Shown here piece by piece: positions 32,966-40,946 of a stretch of DNA of 40,946 nucleotides. A model generated the notes under the pieces. It searched no databases and was not told the origin of the DNA. It saw only the letters and a program-made list of their open reading frames with translations. Position numbers and translations under genes: made by a program. How positions within the stretch are numbered: position 1 is the first letter of the stretch; every line of letters starts with the position of its first letter. This DNA is from Anabaena sp. 4-3 (GTDB lineage Bacteria; Cyanobacteriota; Cyanobacteriia; Cyanobacteriales; Nostocaceae): NCBI RefSeq assembly GCF_001597745.1, contig NZ_LUHJ01000068.1, positions 14,882-55,827 of the forward strand, written 5' to 3'.

Positions 32966-33230
32966 GAGGCATACACAATACGGCTAACCCCTTTGTATAG
33001 ATAATTTAAATACCCCCATCCCAAAAAGGGAAGGGGGTCAGGGGGTTAGGGGATTAGGGGATTAGGGTTTTGAGGACTCTAATGTTTGCAATAATACCGT
33101 GAAAACATCCTCAGTACAACCTTAATTAATGAAACTTAATAACAACGGTTCAGAAAAATCATAGGAACTTATGTATTCTAAAATAGAGTCAATATCAGTA
33201 AATTTAACAACATTACTCAGGTAAAACGTG
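32966..33230. other. Intergenic region between the WYL regulator and the FecR gene
   Basis: It holds a G-rich repeat (GGGGGTTAGGGGATTAGGGG type, about 33030-33066) and AT-rich DNA that probably contains the FecR promoter. No gene is seen. Confidence 0.5.
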
Positions 33231-34499
33231 ATGAAGTGGCGCAGATGGTCATCACATCAGACATTAATTCTCAGCATTTTGCTAACCTTATCTTGGGTAA
33301 CTCCTACGTTAGCCCAAACAAATAAACCTCTCACCCGTGCTGAACTCTACAAAATCATCAAAATTGTCGAACTGCTACTACATAACCAAACCCAACGCCC
33401 CGCCCAACCTAATGATGTCATAGTTCCTAAAGATGCGGTGAGAACCGGGACGAGTTCAGAAGCGCAATTATTTTTCAATGATAAATCTTTAATCAGGGTA
33501 GATGAACGCAGTGTGTTTCGTTTTGAACCAGGGTTGCGTCGCTTTAAACTGCGTAATCTCATCGCCCTGAACGAAATGATTTTTAAATTAGATGATGGCA
33601 CAGCATTAATTTTAAGTCCACCGGGAAGCGTGGGTACAGCAGTAGAAACCCCAGAAAGTAAGATTAATATCTTAGCACCACGCCCTGCGATCGCCAGTCA
33701 TCAGCCTCATCTCATTGCTAGTAATAAAAGCATCAAATTATCGCAAAATAACGAGTTATATAGACCAGCACAAAAAGCTAGCGCAGTGATGGTTTTACAC
33801 GACAAACAACGCAACACCACGCAAGTTTTTGCACTCACAGATGGAGATATCAAAATTTCAGACCAGCAAGATAAAAAAACAGTAGCATTAAAAGGTGGTC
33901 AAACAGTAGCCGTCAAAAATGGCAGAGTCGGAAATCCCCAAGAATTTGACTTACCAGCTTTTTATAAAACTATTTCCCTGGCTGCTGGGTTAGCACCAGG
34001 ACAAGAAAATTTAATAGCCCAAGAATCTCCACCAGTACAAGAAACATTGAAAGCTGTCAGAGTCGAAACATTAGCAGCATTAAAAAATCAAGCCCAAAGA
34101 TTTAGAGGATTTAGTCGAACATTTCTGGCAGATGCTCTCAATGGTACAGAAGGTGATTTAAATCCTCGTCCTAGAGTATCAGTTAGGATTATTAATCCGC
34201 AAATTGTCACGGGAACTTTTTATAGAACAGAAGGTAATCAAGGCGTGTTTATCCCAGATAATAATCCCAATGCTCCTAGAAATGTTAACGTAGATTTTGA
34301 CCAAAGAACTATTACTATTGATGGCAATACAGGCGTATCTAATAACGCTGGCTTGAGTGGGAATAATGCGAGTGGTTCAGTGATTAATGCTAACGGACAA
34401 ATCACCCAAATAGAAGTTTTTGGGGTGAATGGTGAAGAACCACAAGCAGGTATTCCTTATCGTGGTAGTTTGACAACAGGTATAGCACGCGATCGCTAG
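33231..34499 (+). CDS. FecR-domain protein, secreted
   Basis: The 422-residue protein has a signal peptide (SHQTLILSILLTLSWVTPTLA, in pieces, cut near ALAQ) and a FecR domain near residues 60-160 (DAVRTGTSSEAQLFFNDKSL, IRVDERSVFRFEPG). FecR domains in cyanobacteria are usually periplasmic proteins of unknown role, named after the iron-dicitrate sensor. The C-terminal part (FYRTEGNQGVFIPDNNPNAP) is low in homology. ATG 33231 is preferred to GTG 33228. The iron-uptake porin gene begins 41 bp downstream, so the two probably form an operon for outer-membrane iron transport. Confidence 0.85.
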   Translation: MKWRRWSSHQTLILSILLTLSWVTPTLAQTNKPLTRAELYKIIKIVELLLHNQTQRPAQPNDVIVPKDAVRTGTSSEAQLFFNDKSLIRVDERSVFRFEPGLRRFKLRNLIALNEMIFKLDDGTALILSPPGSVGTAVETPESKINILAPRPAIASHQPHLIASNKSIKLSQNNELYRPAQKASAVMVLHDKQRNTTQVFALTDGDIKISDQQDKKTVALKGGQTVAVKNGRVGNPQEFDLPAFYKTISLAAGLAPGQENLIAQESPPVQETLKAVRVETLAALKNQAQRFRGFSRTFLADALNGTEGDLNPRPRVSVRIINPQIVTGTFYRTEGNQGVFIPDNNPNAPRNVNVDFDQRTITIDGNTGVSNNAGLSGNNASGSVINANGQITQIEVFGVNGEEPQAGIPYRGSLTTGIARDR

Positions 34500-34540
34500 A
34501 TTTTTTCAAAAATTGTTAATTTTTTGGTGTGTGAGAAGTG

Positions 34541-36160
34541 ATGTCTAATAAAGCCGCTTTATTGCTTCTATCGGGAGCAACATTATTGGGGATAAATCAA
34601 CCAGTTTGGGCAGAAAATCAGCAGCAAGTTTTAGACAGCAACGAAGTCATTAACTCAGAAATTATTGAAACAGCAAATTTTCCAGACATAGATTTAAACA
34701 AACAACTAAATCCCAGCTTAGAACGAGTGACATCAGTCTCACAATTATCTGATGTGCAACCAAATGATTGGGCTTTTGTTGCCTTACAATCTTTAGTAGA
34801 AAGGTATGGTGTCATAGCAGGATATCCCGATGGCACATTTAAAGGCGATCGCGCCATGACTCGCTACGAATTCGCCGCCGGATTAAATGCAGTATTAGAT
34901 AAAATCAATGAATTAATCACAGCCGGATTAACAGAAAAATTTAAACAAGAAGATTTAGAAATCCTGCAAAAATTACAAGCCGAATTTGCTGCCGAATTAG
35001 CTACTTTAAGAGGGCGAATAGATGCTTTAGAAACCCGCAATACTAACATTGCAGCGCAACAATTTTCTACAACCGCAATATTAGGAGGACAAGCCATATT
35101 TGGGTTAGCAGGTGGTTTTGGTGGCGACCCACCAGGGCGAGGAGAAGCACAGCCAATTTTTACCTATCTTTCCCAATTACAGTTAGTTTCATCCTTCACA
35201 GGTAAAGACCGATTTAGATTAGCCTTAGTTAGTGGCAATGCTGCCTTTGATAGCTTGGCAAATCCCGACGCATTTAATACTAATATGGCGAGATTAGCTT
35301 GGCAAGCAGACTATGACAATCAAGTCAGACTAGATTCTCTAGAATATCGCGTAGCGGGATTAGGCGATCGCGTCGTTTTCACCTTCAAACCCGTAGGCTT
35401 TAGTTTAAGCAGTGTTCTCAGCGTCAACTCTATCTATGCAGATGCCGGACAAGGTGCTATTTCCCTATTTGGTGGTTCAACTCCCATCTTAAAAATTGGT
35501 AGTCTAGATGCAGGTTTAGGCTTCGACTGGTTAGTGTCCGACCAATTACGGATGCAATTTGCTTATGGGACGAGAAATAGCAACGATAGCAGTCGGGGTT
35601 TATTTGGTGCAGACCATAGCGCATTAGGAGTACAGTTATTATACAAACCAACCTCCGCCTTAATCACAGGTTTAGCTTACATCAACGCCTACTCTAATAA
35701 CGCCCAACTAGATACAGGTACAGGTAGCAGCAACGCCGACACCTCTGGCGGTATTAATGAACCATCACAAATTCATGGACTCAACGCCAGCATGAGATGG
35801 CAATTAAATGATCAATTCGTGTTGGGTGCGTGGGGTGGTATAGTAGTTACAGATTCATTGCAATCAGATGCAGTCATTCTCAGCAGCACCTATACCGTGT
35901 CCTTGGGAGTGTATGACCCCTTTGGCAGAAAAGGAGATTTATTAGGCTTCATCTACGGACAACCGCTAAAATTAAATAACGGCCTTGCAGTTGCAGCAGT
36001 AGACGCAGGTAATTCCACCCACTACGAAGTTTTTTACCGTTACTTAGTCAACGATAACATTAGCATCACCCCCGGCTTTTTCATCGTCACCGACCCCGGA
36101 CACATCTCCAGAAACAACGATATTTTTGTTGGTACTATTCGCACCACCTTTACTTTTTAA
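34541..36160 (+). CDS. Iron-uptake porin (SLH domain, OprB-like)
   Basis: The product has a signal peptide (MSNKAALLLLSGATLLGINQPVWA in pieces), an SLH domain that anchors to peptidoglycan (SQLSDVQPNDWAFVALQSLV, ERYGVIAGYPDGTFKGDRAM), a coiled coil (about 125-165, LQAEFAAELATLRGRIDALE) and a C-terminal beta barrel ending in TTFTF with a terminal Phe, typical of outer-membrane porins. Family members in cyanobacteria allow inorganic iron across the outer membrane. ATG 34541 follows a GAGAAG ribosome-binding site. It forms a pair with the FecR gene. Confidence 0.93.
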   Translation: MSNKAALLLLSGATLLGINQPVWAENQQQVLDSNEVINSEIIETANFPDIDLNKQLNPSLERVTSVSQLSDVQPNDWAFVALQSLVERYGVIAGYPDGTFKGDRAMTRYEFAAGLNAVLDKINELITAGLTEKFKQEDLEILQKLQAEFAAELATLRGRIDALETRNTNIAAQQFSTTAILGGQAIFGLAGGFGGDPPGRGEAQPIFTYLSQLQLVSSFTGKDRFRLALVSGNAAFDSLANPDAFNTNMARLAWQADYDNQVRLDSLEYRVAGLGDRVVFTFKPVGFSLSSVLSVNSIYADAGQGAISLFGGSTPILKIGSLDAGLGFDWLVSDQLRMQFAYGTRNSNDSSRGLFGADHSALGVQLLYKPTSALITGLAYINAYSNNAQLDTGTGSSNADTSGGINEPSQIHGLNASMRWQLNDQFVLGAWGGIVVTDSLQSDAVILSSTYTVSLGVYDPFGRKGDLLGFIYGQPLKLNNGLAVAAVDAGNSTHYEVFYRYLVNDNISITPGFFIVTDPGHISRNNDIFVGTIRTTFTF

Positions 36161-36165
36161 AGTTC

Positions 36166-36211
36166 GTAGTAAGGGCTTTAGCCCTTTCTTAAGGACTAAA
36201 GTCCTTACTAC
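36166..36211. repeat. 46-bp nested palindromic repeat after the porin gene
   Basis: Arms GTAGTAAGG and CCTTACTAC enclose two smaller palindromes, AAGGGCTTTAGCCCTT and AAGGACTAAAGTCCTT. It begins 6 bp after the porin stop and can act as a 3' end for the transcript. Confidence 0.8.
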
Positions 36212-36286
36212 AAACCATTAATTATTTACCTACTTACCTGACTTTTCACGAGTTTTGGAAAACCCCTCTCCAAACCTCTCCCCTGC

Positions 36287-36606
36287 AAGGAGAGAGGCTT
36301 TAACTTTTCCCCCTTCCCTACGAGGGAAGGGGGTTAGGGGGTTAGGTTTCGCGTTAGTTTTTCCACATAACGTCAAAAGACAGAACTACTTACAACCTAA
36401 AGACTCACGAGTATCCACACCAGTTTTAGAATTCACCCCACTAGCCAAGGAGAGAGGCTTTAACTTTTCCCCCTTCCCTACGAGGGAAGGGGGTTAGGGG
36501 GTTAGGTTTCGCGTTAGTTTTTCCACATAACGTCAAAAGACAGAACTACTTACAACCTAAAGACTCACGAGTATCCACACCAGTTTTAGAATTCACCCCA
36601 CTAGCC
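36287..36606. repeat. Exact tandem duplication of 160 bp
   Basis: 36287-36446 and 36447-36606 are identical by eye. The unit holds the last 61 bp of the pentapeptide gene plus downstream repeat DNA (CCCTTCCCTACGAGGGAAGG type). Identity suggests a recent event. The duplicated gene end at 36386-36446 is not translated. Confidence 0.95.
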
Positions 36607-37043
36607 TTAGCACAGAGTTTTTTCACCTCCGTCCCATCTAAAACCGCATTTGTGAAATCTGCACCTGTGACATTAACATTATCAAAAATAGAACGCAGCA
36701 TCATTGCATCTGTTAACACCGCATCACTTAAATCAGCATTCTTAAACCTAGCCAGATAAGCTATGCCATTACTAAAATCAACACCATGCAGATTTACACC
36801 TTCCAACACAATACCGTTAAACACGCCACCGCGTAAGTCAGCGTTGCTAAAATTAGCATTCTCTAAATCCACATTGGTAAACTCAGCCTCAACTAAATTT
36901 TGACCACTAAAATCTTTACCCTGAACTTCATCACCAGCAGAACGAGTAATGCTAGAAGAACTAGCAGCTTCCGCCGACAGAGGAAACAATAACAGAACCA
37001 TAGCTAGCACAAAACTAGCTAGCACACGCCAATATCTGATCAT
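36546..37043 (-). CDS. Pentapeptide-repeat protein, lumenal or periplasmic
   Basis: The 165-residue protein has a signal peptide ([20 protein letters not shown]) followed by a right-handed beta-helix of pentapeptide repeats ([38 protein letters not shown], then [11 protein letters not shown]). The pattern A(D/N)LXX with aromatic residues is clear. The C-terminus ([20 protein letters not shown] then SLGCK) has a Cys pair that may form a disulfide. Such proteins occur in the thylakoid lumen of cyanobacteria; function unknown. Its 3' end is part of the tandem duplication. Confidence 0.9.
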   Translation of the reverse strand: MIRYWRVLASFVLAMVLLLFPLSAEAASSSSITRSAGDEVQGKDFSGQNLVEAEFTNVDLENANFSNADLRGGVFNGIVLEGVNLHGVDFSNGIAYLARFKNADLSDAVLTDAMMLRSIFDNVNVTGADFTNAVLDGTEVKKLCAKASGVNSKTGVDTRESLGCK

Positions 37044-37174
37044 GTCTTCTTAACAAAACTCAACATTCCCATTTAATATTAAACATCAGAAGGGGTTGGG
37101 AATTGTAGAGACTCGGTTGATTGTGTCTTAGGATATATTTTGAAGGAAGAGCGATCGCATAAGCAAAACTACCT

Positions 37175-38305
37175 GTGGCTAATCAACAACAAACTGCCGA
37201 AACCTTAGCAAGAACCCCCTTATACCAACAGGGTGTAGAACTGCAAGCCCGCTTTACCAGCTTTGGCGGTTGGGAAATGCCCGTGCAGTATAGTGGTATT
37301 ACCCGCGAACACGAAGCGGTAAGAAATGCAGCCGGGATGTTTGATATTTCCCACATGGGTAAATTTACCCTTCAAGGTAAAAACTTAATTTCTCAACTCC
37401 AGAGTTTAGTACCATCAGACTTAAGTAAATTACAACCAAGTCAAGCCCAATACACCGTTTTATTAAACCCCCAAGGTGGAATTATTGACGACATCATCGT
37501 TTATTACCAAGGTGAAGACGCTACAGAATCACAACAAGTTGTGATAATTGTCAATGCTGCCACCACAGACAAAGACAAAGCATGGTTATTACAACACCTT
37601 GACCAAAACGAGGTACAATTCCAAGACTTGTCCAGAGAAAAAGTTTTAATTGCCGTACAAGGGCCAAAAGCCATCAACTATCTTCAACCCCTAGTCAAAG
37701 ACGACTTACAACCCATCAAAGCCTTTGGACATCTGCAAACCACAATACTAGGTAAACCCGCATTTATTGCTCGCACAGGTTACACCGGGGAAGATGGTTT
37801 TGAAGTATTATTAGACCCAGATGTAGGCATAGAATTATGGCGTAATTTGAATGATGCGGGTGTAATTCCCTGCGGACTCGGTGCAAGAGACACCCTACGC
37901 CTAGAAGCAGCAATGGCACTTTACGGACAAGATATTGACGACACCACCACCCCCTTAGAAGCCGGGTTAGCTTGGCTAGTCCACCTCGACACTAAAGGCG
38001 ATTTTATCGGACGGGCAGTTTTAGAACAACAAAAAGCCGCAGGAGTACAACGCCGCCTAGTAGGTTTACGCACCCAAGGACGTAACATAGCCAGACACGG
38101 CTACCAAATTCTTGTAGATGGTAAAGTAGTCGGAGAAGTCACCAGTGGTACATTATCGCCCACACTCGGTTATCCCGTCGCCTTAGCCTACGTTCCCACT
38201 CAACTCTCAAAAGTCGGACAACAACTAGACGTAGAAATTCGTGGTAAAACATACCCAGCAAACATAGTAAAACGTCCCTTTTATAAAAGAGGGAATAGGG
38301 CATAG
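37175..38305 (+). CDS. gcvT: Glycine cleavage T protein (aminomethyltransferase)
   Basis: GcvT transfers the methylene group from aminomethylated H protein to tetrahydrofolate, releasing ammonia, in the glycine cleavage system used in photorespiration. The 376-residue protein shows LYQQGVELQARFTSFGGWEM, MFDISHMGKFTLQG, ARTGYTGEDGFEVLLDP and LGARDTLRLEAAMALYGQDI, with the folate-binding Asp in the N-terminal part. The frame begins with GTG 37175 since no in-frame ATG is nearby. It stands alone; gcvH and gcvP are not in the window and no glycine riboswitch is visible. Confidence 0.96.
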   Translation: MANQQQTAETLARTPLYQQGVELQARFTSFGGWEMPVQYSGITREHEAVRNAAGMFDISHMGKFTLQGKNLISQLQSLVPSDLSKLQPSQAQYTVLLNPQGGIIDDIIVYYQGEDATESQQVVIIVNAATTDKDKAWLLQHLDQNEVQFQDLSREKVLIAVQGPKAINYLQPLVKDDLQPIKAFGHLQTTILGKPAFIARTGYTGEDGFEVLLDPDVGIELWRNLNDAGVIPCGLGARDTLRLEAAMALYGQDIDDTTTPLEAGLAWLVHLDTKGDFIGRAVLEQQKAAGVQRRLVGLRTQGRNIARHGYQILVDGKVVGEVTSGTLSPTLGYPVALAYVPTQLSKVGQQLDVEIRGKTYPANIVKRPFYKRGNRA

Positions 38306-38470
38306 GGCTAAGAATTTGCGGTAGACTCCTGGAAAAGTCATAATTTTCGCGCTCTTCTTTGCGTCTACTCTGCGAGTTCCGCGTTAGCGGTATGCGCGAA
38401 ACAAAAAAATCTTCATGGTGGCGGTGCAGAAACTTGCTGACACGCCACCTGAGAACACAGCAGCGAGAAC

Positions 38471-39256
38471 TTAAACAGCTAACCGACGCTGCTCTAAAGG
38501 TAATTGCAAGCGATCGCCTGGTTGTGGTTCAATAATTTGAGTAGAAAGTTGCCGCTTTGCTAAGTGCGATCGCAACTCCTCAACATTTCCTTCCGGCTTG
38601 AGAAACTTTACCAATAATCCCTCATAGCTGACATCACCAGGCGAAGCAGTCGGAAGCATAACTTGAGGTTTTAACCATTCTGCCACCTCCAAAGCCTTCT
38701 GTTGTCCTCGAATAATCGACCCCACCAAAGGCAAATTGATATCAATCAGAGGCGTAATCACCACATCTATCGGTGCAAACTGTTTCAACTCTGGAGCATG
38801 ATAACCATGAGGCTCATAATACAATTTTAAATCCGTTCCTAACTCCTTGAGAACATAAGCATTCTCTATCAAAGTCGGCCCAATAGGAGAACCAGGAACA
38901 GCCGTAATTTCCACTTGGTTATTTAACTTGTAACTTTCCCCATGCGCCAAAGTCGTCACAGAAGTATAACCCAACTCCTTTACTACCTTCGCCGCATTCG
39001 GAGAAGCCACCACCCGAATACTTCTGTTAAGTTGCTTCAGTGTGGGAGTGTGAGCGTGGTCTTCCAAACCTTGAGACAGCAAAATCAAATCAATATTATC
39101 TGGAATAGGACGATCTTGAGAACGAAAGCCTTTGAAGAACCAATCTAAGTTACCAAAAATTAACGAACCAACCAACCAAGGATCTATCAAAATTCGTTGT
39201 TCCCCAATTTCCAGCAACCAACTGTTGCTGTCCAACCAAGTTAAATACATAGCCAC
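38471..39256 (-). CDS. MBL-fold protein with degenerate metal motif
   Basis: The 261-residue product has the UlaG-like metallo-beta-lactamase fold pattern: LTWLDSNSWLLEIGEQRILI then DPWL, LILLSQGLEDHAHTPTLKQL, and later VVITPLIDINLPL. In the usual HxHxDH signature the first two His are replaced (Q62, L64), leaving D66 and H67. The enzyme may bind metal poorly or have a different function. A start at 39250 (MYLTWL) is also possible. It is isolated from its neighbours. Confidence 0.85.
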   Translation of the reverse strand: MAMYLTWLDSNSWLLEIGEQRILIDPWLVGSLIFGNLDWFFKGFRSQDRPIPDNIDLILLSQGLEDHAHTPTLKQLNRSIRVVASPNAAKVVKELGYTSVTTLAHGESYKLNNQVEITAVPGSPIGPTLIENAYVLKELGTDLKLYYEPHGYHAPELKQFAPIDVVITPLIDINLPLVGSIIRGQQKALEVAEWLKPQVMLPTASPGDVSYEGLLVKFLKPEGNVEELRSHLAKRQLSTQIIEPQPGDRLQLPLEQRRLAV

Positions 39257-39296
39257 AGATTTAAGATAATACCTGCCTACATTGTGACATTACCGG

Positions 39297-39405
39297 ACTG
39301 GAAGGGACTGGAAGGGGAAGGGACTGGAAGGGACTGGGGAGAAATCAAAGTTAATAATTCTGCAAAAAATTTTTTGAATTTTGAATTTTGAATTTTGAAT
39401 TGATT
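39297..39405. repeat. GGGACTGGAA and GAATTTT tandem repeats
   Basis: Overlapping GGAAGGGACT units (about 39297-39340) and four GAATTTT heptamers (about 39374-39402) lie between the MBL and modA genes. Confidence 0.85.
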
Positions 39406-39424
39406 TATCCCCCACATACCCCAT

Positions 39425-40222
39425 CTACGGCAAAATAAAACCGTACTTCCGCAGTACAGCCTTAGCTTGGTTGTCAGTCGTTACAAACTTGACAAAATCC
39501 TTAGCTGCATCAGGGTTTTTACTGCGTTTAACCACTGCTAAAGGATAAATAATTGGAGAGTGGTATTTTTCATCAGCAGCCACTACCACCTTTACCTTGT
39601 CAGAAATTTTGGCATCGGTAGAATAAACTAAACCAGCATCAGCATTACCACTTTCTACCACCGCTAAAACCTGACGCACGTTATTACCATAAACCAATTT
39701 TGACTGAATCTGAGGTAACAACTTGAGTTGTTGCAACACTTGTTGAGCATATTGTCCTGCGGGTACACTTCTGGGTTCACCCATTGCCACCCGCTTGATG
39801 TTAGCATCTCTCAAATTGTAGAAGCTAGTAATGCCTGTAGCGTTCTTCGGGACAACCAACACTAGGCGGTTCTTTGCTAGGATAGCTCGTGTACCTGGAA
39901 GCAAAAGTCCTTTCTGCTCCAAAGCATCTATTTGTCTTTTAGCCGCAGAAATAAACACATCTGCTGGCGCACCTTGTTCAATTTGTCGTTGCAAAGCACC
40001 AGACGCACCAAAGTTATAACTAATTTTGACATTGGGTTTACTTTGTTGATAAAGAGGCTTAATTTCTTCTAGTGCATCTTTCATACTGGCAGCAGCAGAT
40101 ATCAGTAAATTAACATTAGACTGTGCGACTACAGAGGAGGGTGTCGTAAATGACAAGCCAACCGCCATCAAACAACTAGCAACTGCCGCACCAAGAAAAG
40201 CAAAAAATTGTCTTCGTTTCAT
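39425..40222 (-). CDS. modA: Molybdate ABC transporter substrate-binding protein ModA
   Basis: ModA binds molybdate in the periplasm for the ModBC transporter; molybdenum is needed for nitrogenase and nitrate reductase. The protein (265 residues from ATG 40222) has a signal that resembles a twin-arginine or Sec leader (MKRRQFFAFLGAAVASCLM). The mature part has the ModA motifs LLISAAASMKDALEEI, SYNFGASGALQRQIEQGAPA, DVFISAAKRQID and GNADAGLVYSTDA. modB and modC are not in the window. An upstream in-frame ATG (40255) is less likely as it would put 11 polar residues before the signal. Confidence 0.95.
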   Translation of the reverse strand: MKRRQFFAFLGAAVASCLMAVGLSFTTPSSVVAQSNVNLLISAAASMKDALEEIKPLYQQSKPNVKISYNFGASGALQRQIEQGAPADVFISAAKRQIDALEQKGLLLPGTRAILAKNRLVLVVPKNATGITSFYNLRDANIKRVAMGEPRSVPAGQYAQQVLQQLKLLPQIQSKLVYGNNVRQVLAVVESGNADAGLVYSTDAKISDKVKVVVAADEKYHSPIIYPLAVVKRSKNPDAAKDFVKFVTTDNQAKAVLRKYGFILP

Positions 40223-40297
40223 AGGAAAATCAGGCTGAGATAGATTCTTCTCCAAGGATTCAGGCTTGGTAGGAGTGAATTTAGATCACTACGATAT

Positions 40298-40316
40298 TTA
40301 CCAACCAAATTGGTAA
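40298..40316. promoter_or_regulatory. Palindrome TTACCAA-N5-TTGGTAA before the Mop gene
   Basis: A perfect 7-bp inverted repeat ends 4 bp before the ATG of the RHH-Mop gene, in the gap divergent from modA. It covers the place of a ribosome-binding site. It is a good candidate operator for that protein or for a molybdate response. Confidence 0.55.
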
Positions 40317-40320
40317 CATT

Positions 40321-40770
40321 ATGCCAAGAAAAGAACAAGGATGGATCACTTTTCAAACATCGGAAGAGGAGCGCAAAATTCTAGAAGAGTTTTGTCAGCA
40401 GTCTCAGCGCACTAAAACTGAGATTTTGCGGGAACTTGTGCGCGGTCTTCATCAGCACTCGACACCACCGACATCATTACCAACCACCAAAGTAGACAAG
40501 GTAGAACCAGAAGTTTCTACTAATACCTCGGAGTTAGAAGTTAGCCCTCCTAAAAGACCCCTAAAAGTTAGCTCTCGTAATATTCTCAAAGGTGTAGTTA
40601 AAAAAGTTGTCACCGGCGCAGTGAATAGCGAAGTAACTATAGAAATTGTTCATAGGGTAGAGCTAACCTCGATTATCACCAGAATGTCAGCTGAAGAATT
40701 AGGACTGGTTGAAGGTGCTGAAGCCTATGCAGTGATTAAATCAAATGATATTGTCATCGCCAGAGATTGA
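40321..40770 (+). CDS. Ribbon-helix-helix protein fused to a molybdate-binding Mop/TOBE domain
   Basis: The 149-residue protein joins an N-terminal RHH-like DNA-binding segment (WITFQTSEEERKILEEFCQQ then RTKTEILRELVRGL) by a Pro/Thr/Ser-rich linker (about 47-82) to a C-terminal Mop domain (SSRNILKGVVKKVVTGAVNS, EVTIEIVHRVELTSIITRMS, then AEELGLVEGAEAYAVIKSND). Mop domains bind molybdate or tungstate. The layout suggests a small molybdate-sensing repressor analogous to ModE. It is divergent from modA, and its start is preceded by a palindrome (40298-40316), which supports autoregulation. Confidence 0.88.
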   Translation: MPRKEQGWITFQTSEEERKILEEFCQQSQRTKTEILRELVRGLHQHSTPPTSLPTTKVDKVEPEVSTNTSELEVSPPKRPLKVSSRNILKGVVKKVVTGAVNSEVTIEIVHRVELTSIITRMSAEELGLVEGAEAYAVIKSNDIVIARD

Positions 40771-40871
40771 CATTTTCCCCAAACTGTGTATATCTGGTTT
40801 GGGGATTCCTCACCATCAGCAATGCTTGTTTTCTATTTTTTCCCGTCTCTATGTGGGGAGATGAGGGGGGT

Positions 40872-40943
40872 AGGGGAAGCAGGGGAGGCAGGGGAGGCAG
40901 GGGAGGCAGGGGAGGCAGGGGAGGCAGGGGAGGCAGGGGAGAG
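40872..40943. repeat. Tandem 9-bp repeats AGGGGAGGC
   Basis: One AGGGGAAGC followed by six AGGGGAGGC units and a partial one, at the right edge of the window. The same unit occurs near 4866-4925. Confidence 0.95.
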
Positions 40944-40946
40944 AAA

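Noticed and set aside
36255-36497. 80-aa ORF with repeated ERGFNFSPF-like segments
   Set aside because: It is the translation of the 160-bp tandem duplication and G-rich repeats, not a protein family.
37044-37174. Glycine riboswitch before gcvT
   Set aside because: No tandem aptamer-like structure is visible in the 131-bp gap.

Overview
The window is chromosomal DNA from a filamentous, heterocyst-forming cyanobacterium of the Nostoc/Anabaena type. The evidence is the very frequent HIP1 octamer GCGATCGC, the short tandem heptamer and nonamer repeats between genes, a HetP-like heterocyst-commitment protein, a fused TrpE-TrpG anthranilate synthase, a cyanobacterial iron-uptake porin and a GerMN-type lipoprotein. 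I did not find any tRNA or rRNA gene.

Layout. 1-5.5 kb (all minus): the end of a GNAT acetyltransferase, a 56-residue membrane peptide, a small membrane protein overlapping an AmpG-like transporter, a DNA-phosphorothioation-associated methyltransferase with an orphan DndE, and a GerMN lipoprotein. 5.6-11.9 kb: a four-PAS histidine kinase, a MITE-like element, the ksgA-ispE-DUF3082 housekeeping group, and an AraC-type response regulator. 11.9-17.5 kb: a 1.5 kb AT-rich gap with a strong hairpin, then trpEG, a hetP-like gene and a divergent trpC ending in a clear terminator. 17.6-33 kb: a complete type I-D CRISPR-Cas locus. 33-41 kb: a FecR protein and iron-uptake porin, a 160-bp tandem duplication, a pentapeptide protein, gcvT, a degenerate MBL-fold protein, and modA divergent from a ribbon-helix-helix/Mop protein.

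The I-D locus reads leftward: cas3' (31999), then an 83-residue ORF, a DUF433 protein and a DUF1016/YhcG nuclease, then cas10d, csc2, csc1, a 2-oxoglutarate/Fe(II) oxygenase, cas6, cas4, cas1, cas2, a leader, and an array of 20 full repeats with 19 spacers. A WYL-domain regulator is divergent from cas3', and the gap between them carries repeated AGTGTCCGTA boxes. Csc1, Csc2 and Cas10d would form the interference complex, Cas6 would process the transcript, Cas3' would supply the helicase, and Cas4-Cas1-Cas2 would acquire spacers.

The most interesting signal lies between the 83-residue ORF and cas3'. On the plus strand, a consensus-like promoter (TTGATT, 17 bp, TATAGT) precedes a single miniature CRISPR unit: a degenerate repeat, a 32-nt spacer-like segment, and a second degenerate repeat overlapping the 3' end of cas3'. 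The first 16 nt of this spacer match 13 of 16 bases, with mismatches at 6, 12 and 13, of a site with a GTC PAM. That site lies inside a predicted divergent promoter (TTGTCA, 17 bp, TATCAT) that would drive the 83-residue ORF and probably the cas10d operon. This is what a crRNA-like regulator or antitoxin of the CreR/CreA kind would look like, in a type I-D system. Two accessory genes inside the operon (an oxygenase and a PD-(D/E)XK nuclease) are also unexplained.
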